The position numbers were made by a program, and so were the translations under genes. From contig CAXKVV010000114.1 of the NCBI GenBank assembly GCA_964058805.1, forward strand, positions 186,001 through 250,000: a stretch of 64,000 nt of DNA, given 5' to 3'. A model generated the notes under the pieces. That model searched no databases. It was given only the letters and a program-made list of their open reading frames with translations, and was not told the DNA's origin. This document shows, piece after piece, positions 24,394-37,519 of the stretch (positions are counted from its first letter, which is position 1; each line of letters begins with the position of its first letter). Origin of the DNA: Schoenoplectus triqueter. Taxonomy: Eukaryota > Streptophyta > Magnoliopsida > Poales > Cyperaceae.

Positions 24394-25429
24394 CCACCTC
24401 ATTTCATCTCATATCCTCACACAAACAACTTCACTCTATCTCTCTTCTCAATTCTCCAAACCAAACTATCTCTCGTTAATTCGTTAATCGTTAGATATTG
24501 GCAATTCTCTAATAATATTATTATAGTAATTTTGTTACATTATCCAAAAAAAATAAAAAATATTTATATTAGTATTATTGAGTTATTATTGTCAATTTAG
24601 CATTCATTATATTATCTGTCGTTAATTCATTTTAAAGTTTCGGGTTTTCGACAATCTTTCAATTCCGACAAAAAAAATTTAGTTATTAGTATATATTATA
24701 TTTTATAATTAGGATTTTAATTAGTCTATATTTTTATAGTAATTATATTTTTAAATATATATTTACATTCTTTTTTTACCATTCGTTTCTTTCAATTAGT
24801 TTTTATTAAATTCTTTATTTTTTTATAATTAGTTATATTTCTAATTTATAATAATTAATTTTTTATAGAATATTCTTTAATAATTATTTTTTAAATAAAT
24901 ATTTACATTCTTTAACTTTTTTATCATTAGTTTCGTTTAATTAGTTTTTTGTTATATTCTTAATTTTTTGTTACATTCTTTACTTCATTAGTTGTATTTT
25001 TAATTTAAAATAATTAATTTTTTTATATTTATAACGTTCATTATATTTTTTTTATTTTTTTTACAATATCAAATAACATCTTCCGATACCCCTCATGCCG
25101 AAGAAAATAACACATTGATTGAGCGTTAAAAATTTTAGAGAAGAAATGTCATGTTCTAACCCTCCGAACACATACTATCAATAAAATCCTAACCCTCCGC
25201 ATCTTTATTATCAATAAATTTCATCACAATAATATTATTCATCACAACCGCATGTTGATCATAATTACAACCCACAAATTACTTTCATTAGTGCTGGACA
25301 AGGTTCGGCCTCATTTTCGTCAAGTTCCCAATATCCGTCAAGTTCTAATCAATATTCGCCAAGTTCTCAATATCCCTCAAGTCCCAATATAATACCGGTA
25401 CAACAACTAGTGTTGGATTTCCACCGCTA

Positions 25430-27560
25430 CATCCAATGAGTGCGGGATGTTCCACACCAACACCCGATTCAAGCGTCCCGGAATCCCAAGTTGAATTCAG
25501 AGCTGACAGGAGAAGGAAGAAAGCTCCCCCAACTTATGATGCACCTTGGTGGTGGTATTACAAACAAATTTTTGGTCCCGACGGTGTTCTAATCAATGCA
25601 CAATGTAAGCTAGGTGATTGCAAAATTTCGTACAATTATGTAATAAAATTGGTTCAAGTCAATTTAAAAAATATACTGATAAACACATAGCAAAAAATGA
25701 AGAACCCCCAAGAAAGATCCGATATCCGTATGGTACGAAGTTATTTGAACTCGGACGGTACTAGAACCTTTGCTAAATATGACGAAAAAAAATGTTAAGT
25801 GAGTTTGCTCGATACATAGTAAAAAAAATAACTAATAAGTATGACATATTGTACCGATTTTGCTTAATTGGTAATTAAAGATTGCGGTCAACCATTATAC
25901 AAAAAAGTTTCATCATAACAAAATGTATTTGAGTTAAAAAAAATAATATGTTGAATAAAAAAGTGAAATATTGGCCATATTCATAGTTGTAACAAATAAA
26001 ATATCAATTACATCCGATATATTGACCGCCGATAAATATGGTCTTAGTTATAGTTGTGTTACCGCCCATTATATTGATCATGATTGAATTTTATAAAAAA
26101 AAAGCATTAAGTTTTCAAACCATGAATTATCCACACACTGCAAAAATTATTTATCAAGTCATTAAAAATATATTGCATGAGTATAATTTGAAAAGAATTT
26201 TAGAGAACCAAATATTTTTAATTTCTTTTGATAATACAAGTAACAATATTAAATCTATTGATTATATTACACGTGCACTAAACCTAATTATGGATGAAAG
26301 AATATTTCACCAAAAATGTGCATGTTATATTATTAGTTTAACTGTTAAGGCGAGTTTGAAGACAACTTCCGTCAATAATTTAATTTGCAAATTTAAAGAT
26401 GGTTTTCATCATATTTATTCTAACAATATAAGAAAAATAAAAATTTTCATGTCTTATGTGGACGATTAAATTTGAGCAAGTTAAGAGTACCGTGAGACAT
26501 AAATACAAGTTGGAATTCAACATATAAAATGCTCCACCGCGTCCTTCCATAAAAAATATGCTATAAGTGAGATCCTACGTAACTCACCCGAGCGATTACC
26601 ATTATTATGCTCCACGGGAGAATGGGACCAACTCGAACAATTTCACACATTTTTAGATGTTTTCTTCAATGCAACCGTCCAACTATCATGCTCGCACATA
26701 CGCGCATCAAATGCTTCAAAAACTATATTTGATATCCAAGGTTTATTTTTTTTCATCTTGTATTTATTTCGTTACAAATTTTAAGTTATTTTATTACTAA
26801 TTTATTTTATTTTTTTCAAGGTGTACTAAGATTTTGAGGATATACATCTTCGTCGAATCGCGAAGGATGTGCACAGTGACTCCCCTCTGTCACTGATTAT
26901 AGAAGCTATGAGAGAATTTTTTTTGAAATATTGGGACGAAGTTCCTCTCGATACAATTCTTGTCAATTGTCTCCATCCTACATTCAAGAAGAAATATACT
27001 ATAAGATTGTTTGAACGATATAAGAAGAAAATCTAAATTTACCACATATCGGGGAGGAACAACATGTGACATCCGCATTAAAAGAAATATTCAACCTATA
27101 CAATACCAAACTTCATGCGAACCAAACGAATTAACCATCTTCTTTGAATCCTCGTAATATTAGGTACTAAAATCTAACATATTTATAATATTCAAATTCG
27201 TTATATTATTATAATATTACGAGACTAATATTTTTATTCTTTGAAATATGTCAGGAGCAATAGTCGGTCTGCATTATTACGAGACTTGGAGGAAGATGAC
27301 GACTTACAAATGCAAACAAATATGTATGAATTAGTTAACTATTTGTTTAGAAAGTATGAAATCCGACAGTATTGACATTCTCGGTTATTGGAAGAGGAAT
27401 GAAATTGCATATCCAACTCTTGCCATGATGACCTGTGATATATTTATCGTGCCCGTGTCAATCGTCCCTTCCGAATCCCATTTTAGTTCAGCAAATAGGA
27501 TACTAACAGATAAACGCAACAGATTGGGTGCAAAGACATTCGAATGAATCGTATGCTTGA
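25430..27560 (+). pseudogene. hAT transposase, multiply broken
   Basis: Fragments in successive frames follow the order of a plant hAT transposase. A BED-type zinc finger region comes first (25436-25690: WWWYYKQIFGPDG followed by AQCKLGDCK). Next is the catalytic core (26038-26469: ISFDNTSNN, then an HQKCACYIISLTVKASLK segment). A decayed middle part follows (about 26580-27120, translatable in other frames, e.g. the FFLKYWDEVPLDTILVNCLHP region in plus frame). Last is the C-terminal dimerisation domain (27356-27547: DILGYWKRNEIAYPTLAMM and VPSESHFSSANRILTDKRN). Many stops and frameshifts separate them, so no active enzyme is made. Confidence 0.9.
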
Positions 27561-28568
27561 AAGATTGGTTTGATGCAGAACAACGTAATCAACATGCAGC
27601 CGTATAACAATCATCCAGTGAATTTATGACAAAAGCGGATGGAGACTCAAATGGTATGCCATAAAAATGAGCTATGGTATATGAACTTGAATTTTCAAAT
27701 GGTATATTTAAACACTTATATTTTTTATTTTATTTTTCTATTTTTAATATTTTTTCTAACATTTAAAATCCTTATTATTTTTTGCAATAAAGTTTACTTA
27801 CCAAAAAAAAAGTTAGAACTCTGCTTATATATTACATAGCCGGTCCCAAACCCAGAATAAAAGAGGAGAGTAAGTTTATTTATAACTCATTTATTTTAAT
27901 TTTTATAATATTTATTTTTTTTTCTCAATTTTTTTAAAGTTATATCATTTTATTTGAATTGTTTAAGATTTTATTTAATTTTTTATTTAAGTTATATTAT
28001 TTTAAATTATTTTTGGTATTTTATAATTTTCTAGAATTTATTTGATTATTTTTGAATTTTGAAAAAAATGCCAAAAAAATAAAATATTTTTTTTGTATCA
28101 TTTAAAATTTTATTTTAATTTATTTTAGGTCATATCATTTATGATTTTTTATAATTTTTAAATAATTATTTTCGATTTTTTATAATTTTTTACTATTTAT
28201 TTGATTTTTTTTATTATTTATGAACTTTAAAAAATGAAAAAAAATATTTTTTTTCATCAAGAATATATGTAGTGATATATTTTAAATATTTTGAATAATT
28301 ATTTTTAAATTTTTGAGAATTTATTTAGATTTTTCAAAATTTTAATAAAAAAAAATTAGACCCGCCGACCCATCTTAACGCGCCCCGTCGTTGGACCCAT
28401 CTCGTTTTGACCTGTCTATCCGTTCAACCCGACGGATCTAAAATGGATCGTGACCAACTCAAAATGGATCCATAATAATCCGTTGACATGTACCTTCAAA
28501 ATCTACTGACCCGCTATAACCCATCTCATCTGATCCGACACGTCCGTTTTTATAACACTAGATAGAGC

Positions 28569-28815
28569 CGTAGAGCCGTAGCGCCGTAGAGGTACTGCTT
28601 GAGTGCTTGTATTGATTTTTGTTGGTGACGGAGAGCGCCGCTCATGTGTCGTGTTCCGATTGGTCAAGGTCACGATAGCATCGAGGGAAGTGACAGGGTT
28701 GCATCAATAGTAGCGCCCGGGCATGTGCGGCTGCTGTTACGAAGAGGCACGTGTCGATTGTTGAACCGATCATGTGACTCGCTCGTCAGAGACCACGTGC
28801 ACTACCAATTTTTTT
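28569..28815. other. GC-richer segment with two CACGTG-type motifs next to hAT 1
   Basis: It starts with an AGCCGTAG triplication (28567-28590). It contains GCACGTGTC (about 28749) and CCACGTGCA (about 28793), palindromic G-box cores bound by bZIP/bHLH factors. The ORF 28644-28832 has no recognisable domain. It may be an orphaned promoter. Confidence 0.4.
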
Positions 28816-31753
28816 ACTTATGTTTTCCATAATTTTAACAATTTTTTTATATTGTACAAATTGGCTATAATCGAATCTAAATTTATATATTCGATTTTTT
28901 TATACGTGTACAACAATGTACTCCTATTTTTTGTACAACTTTCTAAATTTTACATTAAAAAAATAGACATATATTATGTGTTGATATCAAAAATGATAAA
29001 ATTGATTGAAAATACTTTGTAAAATGGATAGTGAAAATTAAATAATAACATTTATGGTACCGAAACATTATAAGATAATTAAATTTTATATTATATATTA
29101 CTTTCACAAAACAATTCCGTTAATCTAATATATTTCAATTATTATCTTTGCGCGCTGTAGTTCTATAAAAATAACCTTATCTTTGGTATACGTTACCACT
29201 GTAAGTATACCATTATATTATCTTTGCGCGCTGTAGTATACCAAAAGCAGCACATTTACCGCCGTTTTTGCATATTGTTCCTTTATTTATTTTTCTATTT
29301 CCATTTTTTATTTTTTGCACTTTTCACTGGATGGATGGGGTTTTAGAAAGAAGCTGATATATAAATATAATCATAATCATCATCAGCTGATATATAAATG
29401 GATTATTAACTTATGTTATGTAATATTTTTAATATTTTTAATATTTAATTTAATGAGTTATTATTCATATAGTAGTATTGATGTTGAATAATTAAAATGC
29501 TGGAAAAAATAAATTGTCTGACAAAATCATTAATATGAATAATGTCTCATGTAATATATGTATAAAGACGGTATTAATAATTGTATTTTTTAACGTTATT
29601 TTTCACAGAATTTAAAAAATTGCTCGAGTTTATATGAATAATATTGTCATCGGCTGTCCCAAAATACTTTTTTCATCTAGACGCCATCATGGATATACTA
29701 ATGTTCATCGGTTATTCGTCTTTATTCGTACTAATATTTTTTTTTCGATGAACATTAGTAAATGGTTTTTTATTACGGTCAAGAGATAACCGACGGATAA
29801 TGAATAATTAACAAATAATCAATGTAGAATAGGTGATAAACAAATATAATAATAGCATATACGACTCACAGATAAATATCAAGAATATGAGAATGCACTA
29901 CGTTAATTCTCTCTTGTATGTGGCATAGTAATAAATTCATGGTTCGTAAGACGTTTGGCAAGATTAAAAAATTGAGATTCAAATATATATATGAATATAA
30001 TTGGGGAATAGTTTATTTTATATAATATAAATAAAAAATATATTAAAATATTAAATCTTTAAAAATATAAAATATAATTTAAAATATTATATAATACATT
30101 TTTCAGAAAAAAACATTAATCCGGCTAAAAAAAATTATTCTCGAATAAAACGCGGATCATGTTACTGTTGTATGTGGCTCATATAGAGGTTGCAATCTGA
30201 TGTGTTGGGTTGGATTCAGACGAGTAAGATCAATTTGATCTTTTAAAAAAAATCATATCAGATAAGAATGATTTCGATTGGGTTGTAGATTATTCGTTTT
30301 CTTATTGATTCAGACCAGATCAAATCGAATTAATTCAATTTATTTATTTTTTAAATCAAATCAAATTAAATTTAGTTCAAAACGAAACAAACATGGATAT
30401 GTATCTGCACGGTACTAAAAAAAAAGCGTGGGAATGTCGAATACAATTTTTTGTATTATAAAGTCCTGAAAAAGAAAGAAAAAAATTTAAAATTCATGGG
30501 GACCAGATCGAATGATCCATTTCATTTCATTTTTCGCGCCTCTTGACTCCTGAGGTATCCAAGGGTGTTAAATGAGTTGGAAAGTAAAGAGCCACATTGC
30601 CAGTTATTAAAAGTCCATTTATTGATTCGTTTTACACCCTTTCATAGTTTCATTTTCATAACACAATGCGGGGTCGGATAGATCGTGGCCTTTCAAACTC
30701 AAAAATTAGTTTTATATCGTGATTCATACTTTTAACAGATCTCAAAATATGAGATTCACATTTTTAATAATTATTATGAATCTCGATGCAAAATTAACGA
30801 TTATCAAATCCTTCGAATCAATTTTTGGATTCGAAGGAGTTCGGAGCTAACAAGAGCGCCACAATGCGTCGAATTTTAGCAACCTCGAATCAGTTCGTAC
30901 TAGAAACTACTGTTTTCATGCCTGGCTTATGGGGACGGTTGCTTTGATTTCATTTAATATATGTATTGGCAGTTTTGAGAAGGGATTATATATTTATGTT
31001 AATTTGTAACAACGCGTCTGATATTAATTGTAAAATATTTGATTGCATGAGATCAAGAGCATTGCGTGGCGCATTTAGATAGAATCTCCGATTCAAATTA
31101 TTTTAATGCAATTTTTAATATGAGCTGCATGCAATCTTGCCTACTTATTCTCCGTTTCTCGCATGATGCATGCTTTAGCTTCCTTAATTACATAATTTTT
31201 AGAATATTTATTTATCAGAATCCAAGATTTCATATTTAATTACGCGTTCATAAAATAATTTATAATGTTTGATTCTGTACTGCATAAATGTTGTGCTGCA
31301 TGCTTTAACTTTTAACGTTCGGAAGAATTACTTTTTATCAGAATCTTAAACTGTTGCGGACTTGCAGTGACGTTGCATATGTGATGTAAAATAATTTTCA
31401 TGGTTTGTTTCTGTGAGCTGTTTTATTGGAGGTGTCATTGTGGCAATCAATTGGGTTGGTTGGATCGGCCCGATTGAATTGGGTCAATTTATATGTTATT
31501 TTTTTTAATTTTTTTATTGATTTCGATAATATTATAAATCATTTGATTTCATATCGGATCAAATCATGACATATTATATTCGGATCAAATTAGAACATTA
31601 AATTCGGATCAAATCAAATCAATTTTATTTTTTAAAAATCAAATCAGAACAAATTTGAGTGAGGATGAATTAAATAGACCGGACATAATTTTTAAGTCAG
31701 GGTCAAATTTTGCTAACTTTATGTGTGCCAATAATTTTTAAATGTTTGAGAAT
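28816..31753. other. Intergenic; small dispersed repeats
   Basis: No gene was found. A 20-base direct repeat ATTATCTTTGCGCGCTGTAG occurs near 29141 and 29217. The stretch 30183-30400 begins TAGAGGTTGCAATCTGATG and resembles the sequence at 62247-62396. The stretch 31440-31690 is rich in GGATCAAAT-type motifs like those in that repeat. Confidence 0.5.
30183..30400. repeat. Dispersed repeat family D, copy 1
   Basis: The segment around ATGATTTCGATTGGGTTGTA, followed by ACCAGATCAAAT and CGAATTAATTCA, is clearly similar to 62247-62396. The end sequence TAGAGGTTGCAATCTGA resembles the inverted end of that copy (AAATTCCTACCTCTA). This suggests a non-autonomous hAT-like element. Confidence 0.45.
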
Positions 31754-33302
31754 GACTACAAAAAAAATGACATTAGACAACACCATTTTAACAACGGTTG
31801 TAGATCAAATCCGTTGTTAAAATGACTTAGTGACATTATTAAAATATTGATAATTTCTTTAACAATGATTTTTAATAAATAAACGTTGTTAAAATGACTC
31901 AGTAGCATTATTTAAATATTGATAACTTCTTTAACAATGATTTTTGATAAAGAAACGTTATTAAAATAGAGCCAAAAAATATTAAAAAGCTGCACACTCA
32001 TTTAACTACGGTTCTTTCAAGGAACCATTGTTAAATATAACATTTAGCAACGGTTCCTTGAAAGAATCGTTGTTAAATGAGTGTGCTATTTTTTCTTTTC
32101 TTTTTTATACTATATTTGGCAACAGTTTTGATTAGATAATCGTTGTAAATGTTTATTCCACTTTTTGGCTTCGATAGATCTATCTCCACCAATGACATTT
32201 ACTCCCACAAATTGTCAATTTTTTTTCATCTCACCGCCCATTCATCCCAACTCAACGATCAAAAACTCAAAATTTTAAAAATAAAATCTCATGGATTAAC
32301 AACTCATTGTCATCTATTGTCATAAATAAAAAGATAAATGAGAGACTGAGAGAGAAATAAGAAAGAAATAAAAGAGACAAGAAATAAAAATCAAAATCCT
32401 ACCATCTCAACTCAAACGGCCATGATTTTTTATAGAAAAATCCGTTTAAGACATGCTACGCGGCTGCAGAAAAGCTTATGACGAGATCTACAAAGTTAAC
32501 TACTTACGCCATTATCATCATTTTCAGGATAAAAAACCTCATCCTCAAGCTCAAAACCGTATTTAAAGTTTATTTGAAGTTTTTAGTTATGTTTTTTTTC
32601 TCTAAAATTTATATATGTTTTTATATTATTGAGTAAGAAAAATGTATTGTTTAGTAAATATATTTTTTTCATTATATAAATAATTATATTTTTTATAATA
32701 TTTATTAAATAAATAATATAATGTATGTCATAATATTTATATTTTATCATTTATTCTTATATACGTGATTCTTAGGTCGGCATGGCATTTTTTTAAGCAA
32801 ATAAAATAGAGCATAGGAACTTTTTTGTTCTGAAGTCCGTCCGTGAAAGTTTTTTTTCATAGGATCTCAAATGGACCGGGACAAAAAGTCAACGGCTGCT
32901 AAGGAAAAAATAGTTTCAGAACTAAAAGGCTGTAGTTCTTCTGTAGCATGACAATATGCTATGAAAGGAAGGGAAATTTATACTGTTTTTAATTGTTTTG
33001 TGATCTTTATAGAAAGTTAAATTTAAAAAAAAATTATGGACCTTTAACAATGATTTTGTGTCAAAATCGTTGTTAAAAGTGTATTTAACAACGATTTTGA
33101 GCTCAAAACCATTATTAAATATTTATTTAACAATGATTCTAGCACAAAATCATCGCTAAAGGTTAATTTAAAAAAATAATTTTGAACATGTAATTTGACA
33201 ATGAGATTTGACAATGATTCAATAACATCATCTTAATAACGATTCAATAACCGTTGCTAAATTTGAACAACAACCATTGTCAAATTGATTTTTTTTGTAG
33301 TG
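31754..33302. mobile_element. CACTA-like non-autonomous element with palindromic subterminal repeats
   Basis: The right end, read inward, is CACTACAAAAAAAATCAA. The left end is GACTACAAAAAAAATGACA, the same terminus with C changed to G. CACTACAA is the signature of plant CACTA (EnSpm) ends. Both flanks carry arrays of AACAACGGTT/AACCGTTGTT-type motifs in both orientations (about 31780-32150 and 33035-33295), as expected for subterminal binding sites. No clean 3-bp target duplication is seen (AAT against TGT). It has no transposase. Confidence 0.65.
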
Positions 33303-33382
33303 TGTACAAATTAACTATTAAGAAATGAGATGTATATATATTTTGCTAGGCTCCTACGACACTCTTCTACCTAAACATGGAA
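33303..33382. other. Short spacer between CACTA-like element and the 1.1-kb repeat
   Basis: Nothing recognised. Confidence 0.5.
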
Positions 33383-34522
33383 ATCCCCATAGTTGCTCCG
33401 AGTTTTATAATAGAGAACGATACATGATACTAAAAAATAGTCTTTATTGGAACATAATGGTCGCTTATGTAGATATGTAGCTACATAAGACATATCGTTC
33501 ATCCCAGCTCTACCTCTACGTTTGTATACTAATACGGTACAATCTAAAAGTCTAGACCATATGTAAAAACTGGAGTTTTAGAGTGTTTAAAGTGGTGTTA
33601 GTTGTTTGTAAGAGTTATTTTGTTCTATAAAGCTCTGTGTGAAAATAATGATTAAGTCCTTGATAGGATCTTATATAGGGAAGAAATCATAAAGAGAGAT
33701 TATAAACGTGAGTTAATGAGACTTTAAAAGTAAAATCATGACATTAAATGCGTATAATCATATCTTCAGCTATACATAACGGCTACATGATATGATAAAT
33801 TAATGACAACAATGATCATATTTGAGATGAGTGTTGAATAGTTCTTGAGTTCAAAATGTCTAATTCAAGAATTATTCAAGATAAATATTGGATAAGGTAA
33901 GATTTATAGGGCATAATGAATTAGCATATTAGGGCTAAATATTTAGTTGTAATTAATACGTTAATTGAGTTTTCGAAAATACATCCTATCAGATTGTATG
34001 TTATTATGTTTGAAATAATAACTGTTTAGAATGATGAAAATATAAGAACAATAGCTATTTCAAATTTTCAATCATCACTTAAACAACAAAAATAACTACT
34101 CTCATAATTTTAGAATAATAAATTTATATTTATATTATCATTTATTATTTTAATTCTAAAAAATATAGTGATACTCTCTAGAGAAATTTGCAACGGAACA
34201 AAATAATTTTGGACCGTTTAGTTTGGAGTATTAAATAATTTTTTATAAAAAAGATGAGAGTCAATTCATCAAATTTTATAAATGTCTATAAAAAATATTT
34301 ATCCGAGTTTCAAATTTATGACCTCTCATACTAAAGGCATTGTCTTTGTCACTAGACCAAAATATGGTTCTCTAATATTAAATAGTTAAGGTAATTTCTT
34401 TGATGTGATTAAAAGAAAAATATTGATGAGAAAAAATCATTATGATTAATAAATTAACGATAACTCCCTCTCTGATCCATAAGGTAACTCCCTATCTGAT
34501 CCATATGAAAATTAGACTAAAT
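33383..34522. repeat. 1.1-kb dispersed repeat, copy 1
   Basis: It matches 62878-64000 in the same orientation over its full visible length, with small differences (for example a 'tcatgacaacaatgatcat' segment is missing in copy 2). It begins ATCCCCATAGTTGCTCCGAG and ends near CCATATGAAAATTAGACTAAAT. No terminal inverted repeats or coding frames are seen. The class is unresolved; a solo LTR or an LTR-internal fragment is possible. Confidence 0.9.
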
Positions 34523-34761
34523 TTCCCATTATTCTTTTGCCGAGTGTGTGCATTCGCACCGAGGCACGTGTAGAAGCATCTTTTGTATTCACACCGACTT
34601 TCAAATAGTTTCTATTAATGCCTTGCATAAATTACCATGAAGTCGGTTTGTTTGAAACTTAAAACAAGAGGAGAAAGGTTCAAGATGCCAGATCATCCTT
34701 TTCCCTTTCGAATATACAACATTTGCAAACTTTTCGACGTGTCATTTATGCCTTAACAATA
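34523..34761. other. Spacer
   Basis: Short intergenic stretch; nothing recognised. Confidence 0.5.
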
Positions 34762-35224
34762 TCTATACTATTATATAAAAGCATCTAAGAATTAGAGGGT
34801 CCATTTTTTGTCATGATAATTTTTTATTATACTAATTTTATCCCTCAATTAGACGAATAATATTTATTGTTGGTTGATCGAACGTATGTGATCGCGTCCA
34901 TTAATCCCCTCTTTCTCTCCATTTCTTTCCCTTATATACTATTATTTCCATAATTTTTTTTTATTTAACAACCTTGTGCATATTTGATAAGAAATTAATG
35001 GTGATAATATATGTTAGAATAATTTACTTTTCTTGCCATAAAAATCATTAACTCATATTGTGCAAAAAATCTCCTCCAAAATTAAATATAATCCTTATTA
35101 TAGGTTTTCTCTATAATTTGGTGAATTTATAATTTAATATTAGATAAATGTGAATTTTTTTTATCTTATAATATTTTAATGTTTAAATAAAAAATTCTGC
35201 TGCAACGCGCGGATATATAGCTAG
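34762..35224 (+). mobile_element. Non-autonomous Helitron
   Basis: The 5' end TCTATACTATTATATAAAAG is a classic plant Helitron start. The 3' end is a GC-rich palindromic spot (GCAACGCGCGG) followed by ATATATAGCTAG, i.e. a CTRR terminus. The host dinucleotide A/T lies on either side (A34761, T35225), with no target duplication, as expected for Helitrons. Size is 463 bp and it is non-coding. Confidence 0.88.
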
Positions 35225-36158
35225 TTATTCTTTAAAAACTTGTATAAAAGTATGAGAGAGAGAAAATCAGCAACGTCGATTTTAGTATTAACATCAATGA
35301 AGTTATAATTTATATTAAATTATAACTTGGAGGACTGTTCTGATCGCATCTGGCATTGAATTGCTTCTTATGTCGTAACCTCAGTTGCATGGTTTTACTG
35401 CAATGCTATATGCCTGTATCATTTGCTTTTGTGACAACTGTCGTCATTTGTTTTTGGGTTTTGTTATTATTTCCTGATTTTGCTAGATTTAAGTGGAAAT
35501 GTACTTATATTGCCTCAACTGAAGTTGAGAGAGCATTCAATTTTCAATGGAACTGATCCATTTTTCAGTACAAGCTTCAAGTACCAGTACCGGACAGTAC
35601 GGTACCTTATGTTTCTAATTATATACATAATTATACTGAATGAAATGAATAGCTGAAAATTTAGCGCAACACCCGTGCTAATGCCATAAATCTGAGATTG
35701 ATACTACACATTTCTCTTAGTGTGAATACTCATTCAATGATACTAAACATTTCTCTTAATTTTTTTCAGCCAAGAAAAAAGTTTACATGTACAAAATCGA
35801 AAAAGAATATACACAGAAAAAATGAAAGCGCAAAAATGGCAGGGAAGATGGAGGCCTATTCCTTCACAAGCCTTTCTTTTCCTAATGGGCTACAATGGGT
35901 CTCGGCAATTATGAGCTCACAACATTTTCAACAAAGTACTTTTCTTTTGTCCTTGTAATTTATTTGATGTGAATTCCTTTCTGATGAGTCACATGAGCCC
36001 ACTTTTTGAATTTTAGCCTTGTGGCCCGTTACTGTTCGTTTCTGTTGGTGCTGCCTGCTGTTCAGTACTAATAATTTTTTTAATTCCCAGTCTGCTACTG
36101 CTGAAGAGCAATCAGAGGAAAATCGGAATCAACCAGGATTCATATCTCTGTACTTTTA
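35225..36158. other. Intergenic; nothing recognised
   Basis: The ORFs at 35356-35556 and 35698-35958 have no family features. Confidence 0.5.
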
Positions 36159-37519
36159 GGGTCCGTTTGGCAAATTAAGTAATAATTTTGAAAGAGTGGT
36201 AATTTTGAAAGAGTGATAGAATAGTATTTTTTTGGAAGAGTGGTATTCTTGATTATTCGGAAGAGTAAAAATATCGTTTAGCAGTTGTTACTCAAAATAG
36301 TTAAAATATGAATAATTACGATACTAATAATGATGCTGATAATAATAATAATCATAATAGTAAGATAATAATAATAAAGTAAAAAAATAATCATAATAAA
36401 TAATAATATTATAATTGTAATATAATAAAAATATAAATATTATCATAATATAGTAATATAATAATAAAAAATTATGATTACAATCATAATTATATAACCA
36501 TAATCATAATCATAATAATATAATAATAAAAATATAATCATAATCATAAAAATAATTATAAATAATAATAATTATAATAATATAATAATAAATTAATCAT
36601 AACTATAATCAACATATAATAATATAATACAACATAATAAAATAATAATAAACTAATAAAAAATAATCATAATAAATAATAATATTATAATAGTAATATA
36701 ATAAAAATATAATCATAATCATAATATAGTAATATAATAATAATAAATTATAATTACAATCATAATTATAATAATATAATAATAATAAGTAATGATAATT
36801 TTAATAATATAATAATCATAATTATAATCATGAAAATAATAATTATAGTCATAATCATAATAATATAACCATAATCATAATCATAATCATAATAATATAA
36901 TAATAAAAATATTATCATAATCATAAAAATAATTATAAATAATAATAATAATAATAATATAATAATAAATTAATCATCACTATAATCAACATATAATAAT
37001 ATAATATAACATAATAAAATAATAATAAATAATAATAATCATAATCATAATCATCATAATATAATAATATAATAATAAATAATCTTGATCATAATAATAT
37101 AATAATTATATTTATATTCATAATATAATAATATAATATTAAAATTATATTTATAATAATAATAAATAATATAATAATGCTAATGGTAATGATAATATAA
37201 TAACAATAATGATAATAATAATTTAATAATAATAATATAATGATAATAATAATAATAAATAATAATCATAATATTAATATAATAATATAATAATACTAAA
37301 TCATAACCATAATCATAATATAATAATATAATATAATATAATCAAACAATAATCGCTATTCCTACGAGAGCTAATCCGGTATTCCACCTATAAGTTGGTA
37401 TACCGGATTAGCACTATTCCGCACTCTTCTACTTAGTCTAAAATTCGTTTGACAAATTAATTCGTCGGAATAACTATTCTATTCTAATTTTTTGCTATTA
37501 TTGAGTGAGAGACGCTCCC
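36159..37519 (-). mobile_element. PIF/Harbinger-like non-autonomous element with microsatellite core, copy 2 (inverted)
   Basis: An inverted copy of 7504-8906. Its left end GGGTCCGTTTGGCAAATTA corresponds to the right end of copy 1, and its right end (…GAGACGCTCCC) to copy 1's left end. It is flanked by TTA on both sides (36156-36158, 37520-37522). It contains the same 'gctaatccggtattccacc' subterminal segment and the same microsatellite core (about 36305-37345) with a direct duplication of about 365 bp. Confidence 0.82.

Larger units (their letters stand above)
24018..28560 (+). mobile_element. hAT transposon (degenerate autonomous-type), perfect 8-bp target duplication
   Basis: The ends TAGAGTTGTAAAA (left) and TTTTATAACACTA (right) are terminal inverted repeats. 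The flanks are the identical 8-mer GATAGAGC (24010-24017 and 28561-28568), the hallmark of hAT insertion. Both subterminal zones are dense in GACCCG/CGGGTC motifs, likely transposase binding sites (24045-24305 and 28360-28540). A TATA box (24386-24393) precedes the leader. The interior carries the broken transposase described separately. Size is 4543 bp. Confidence 0.95.
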
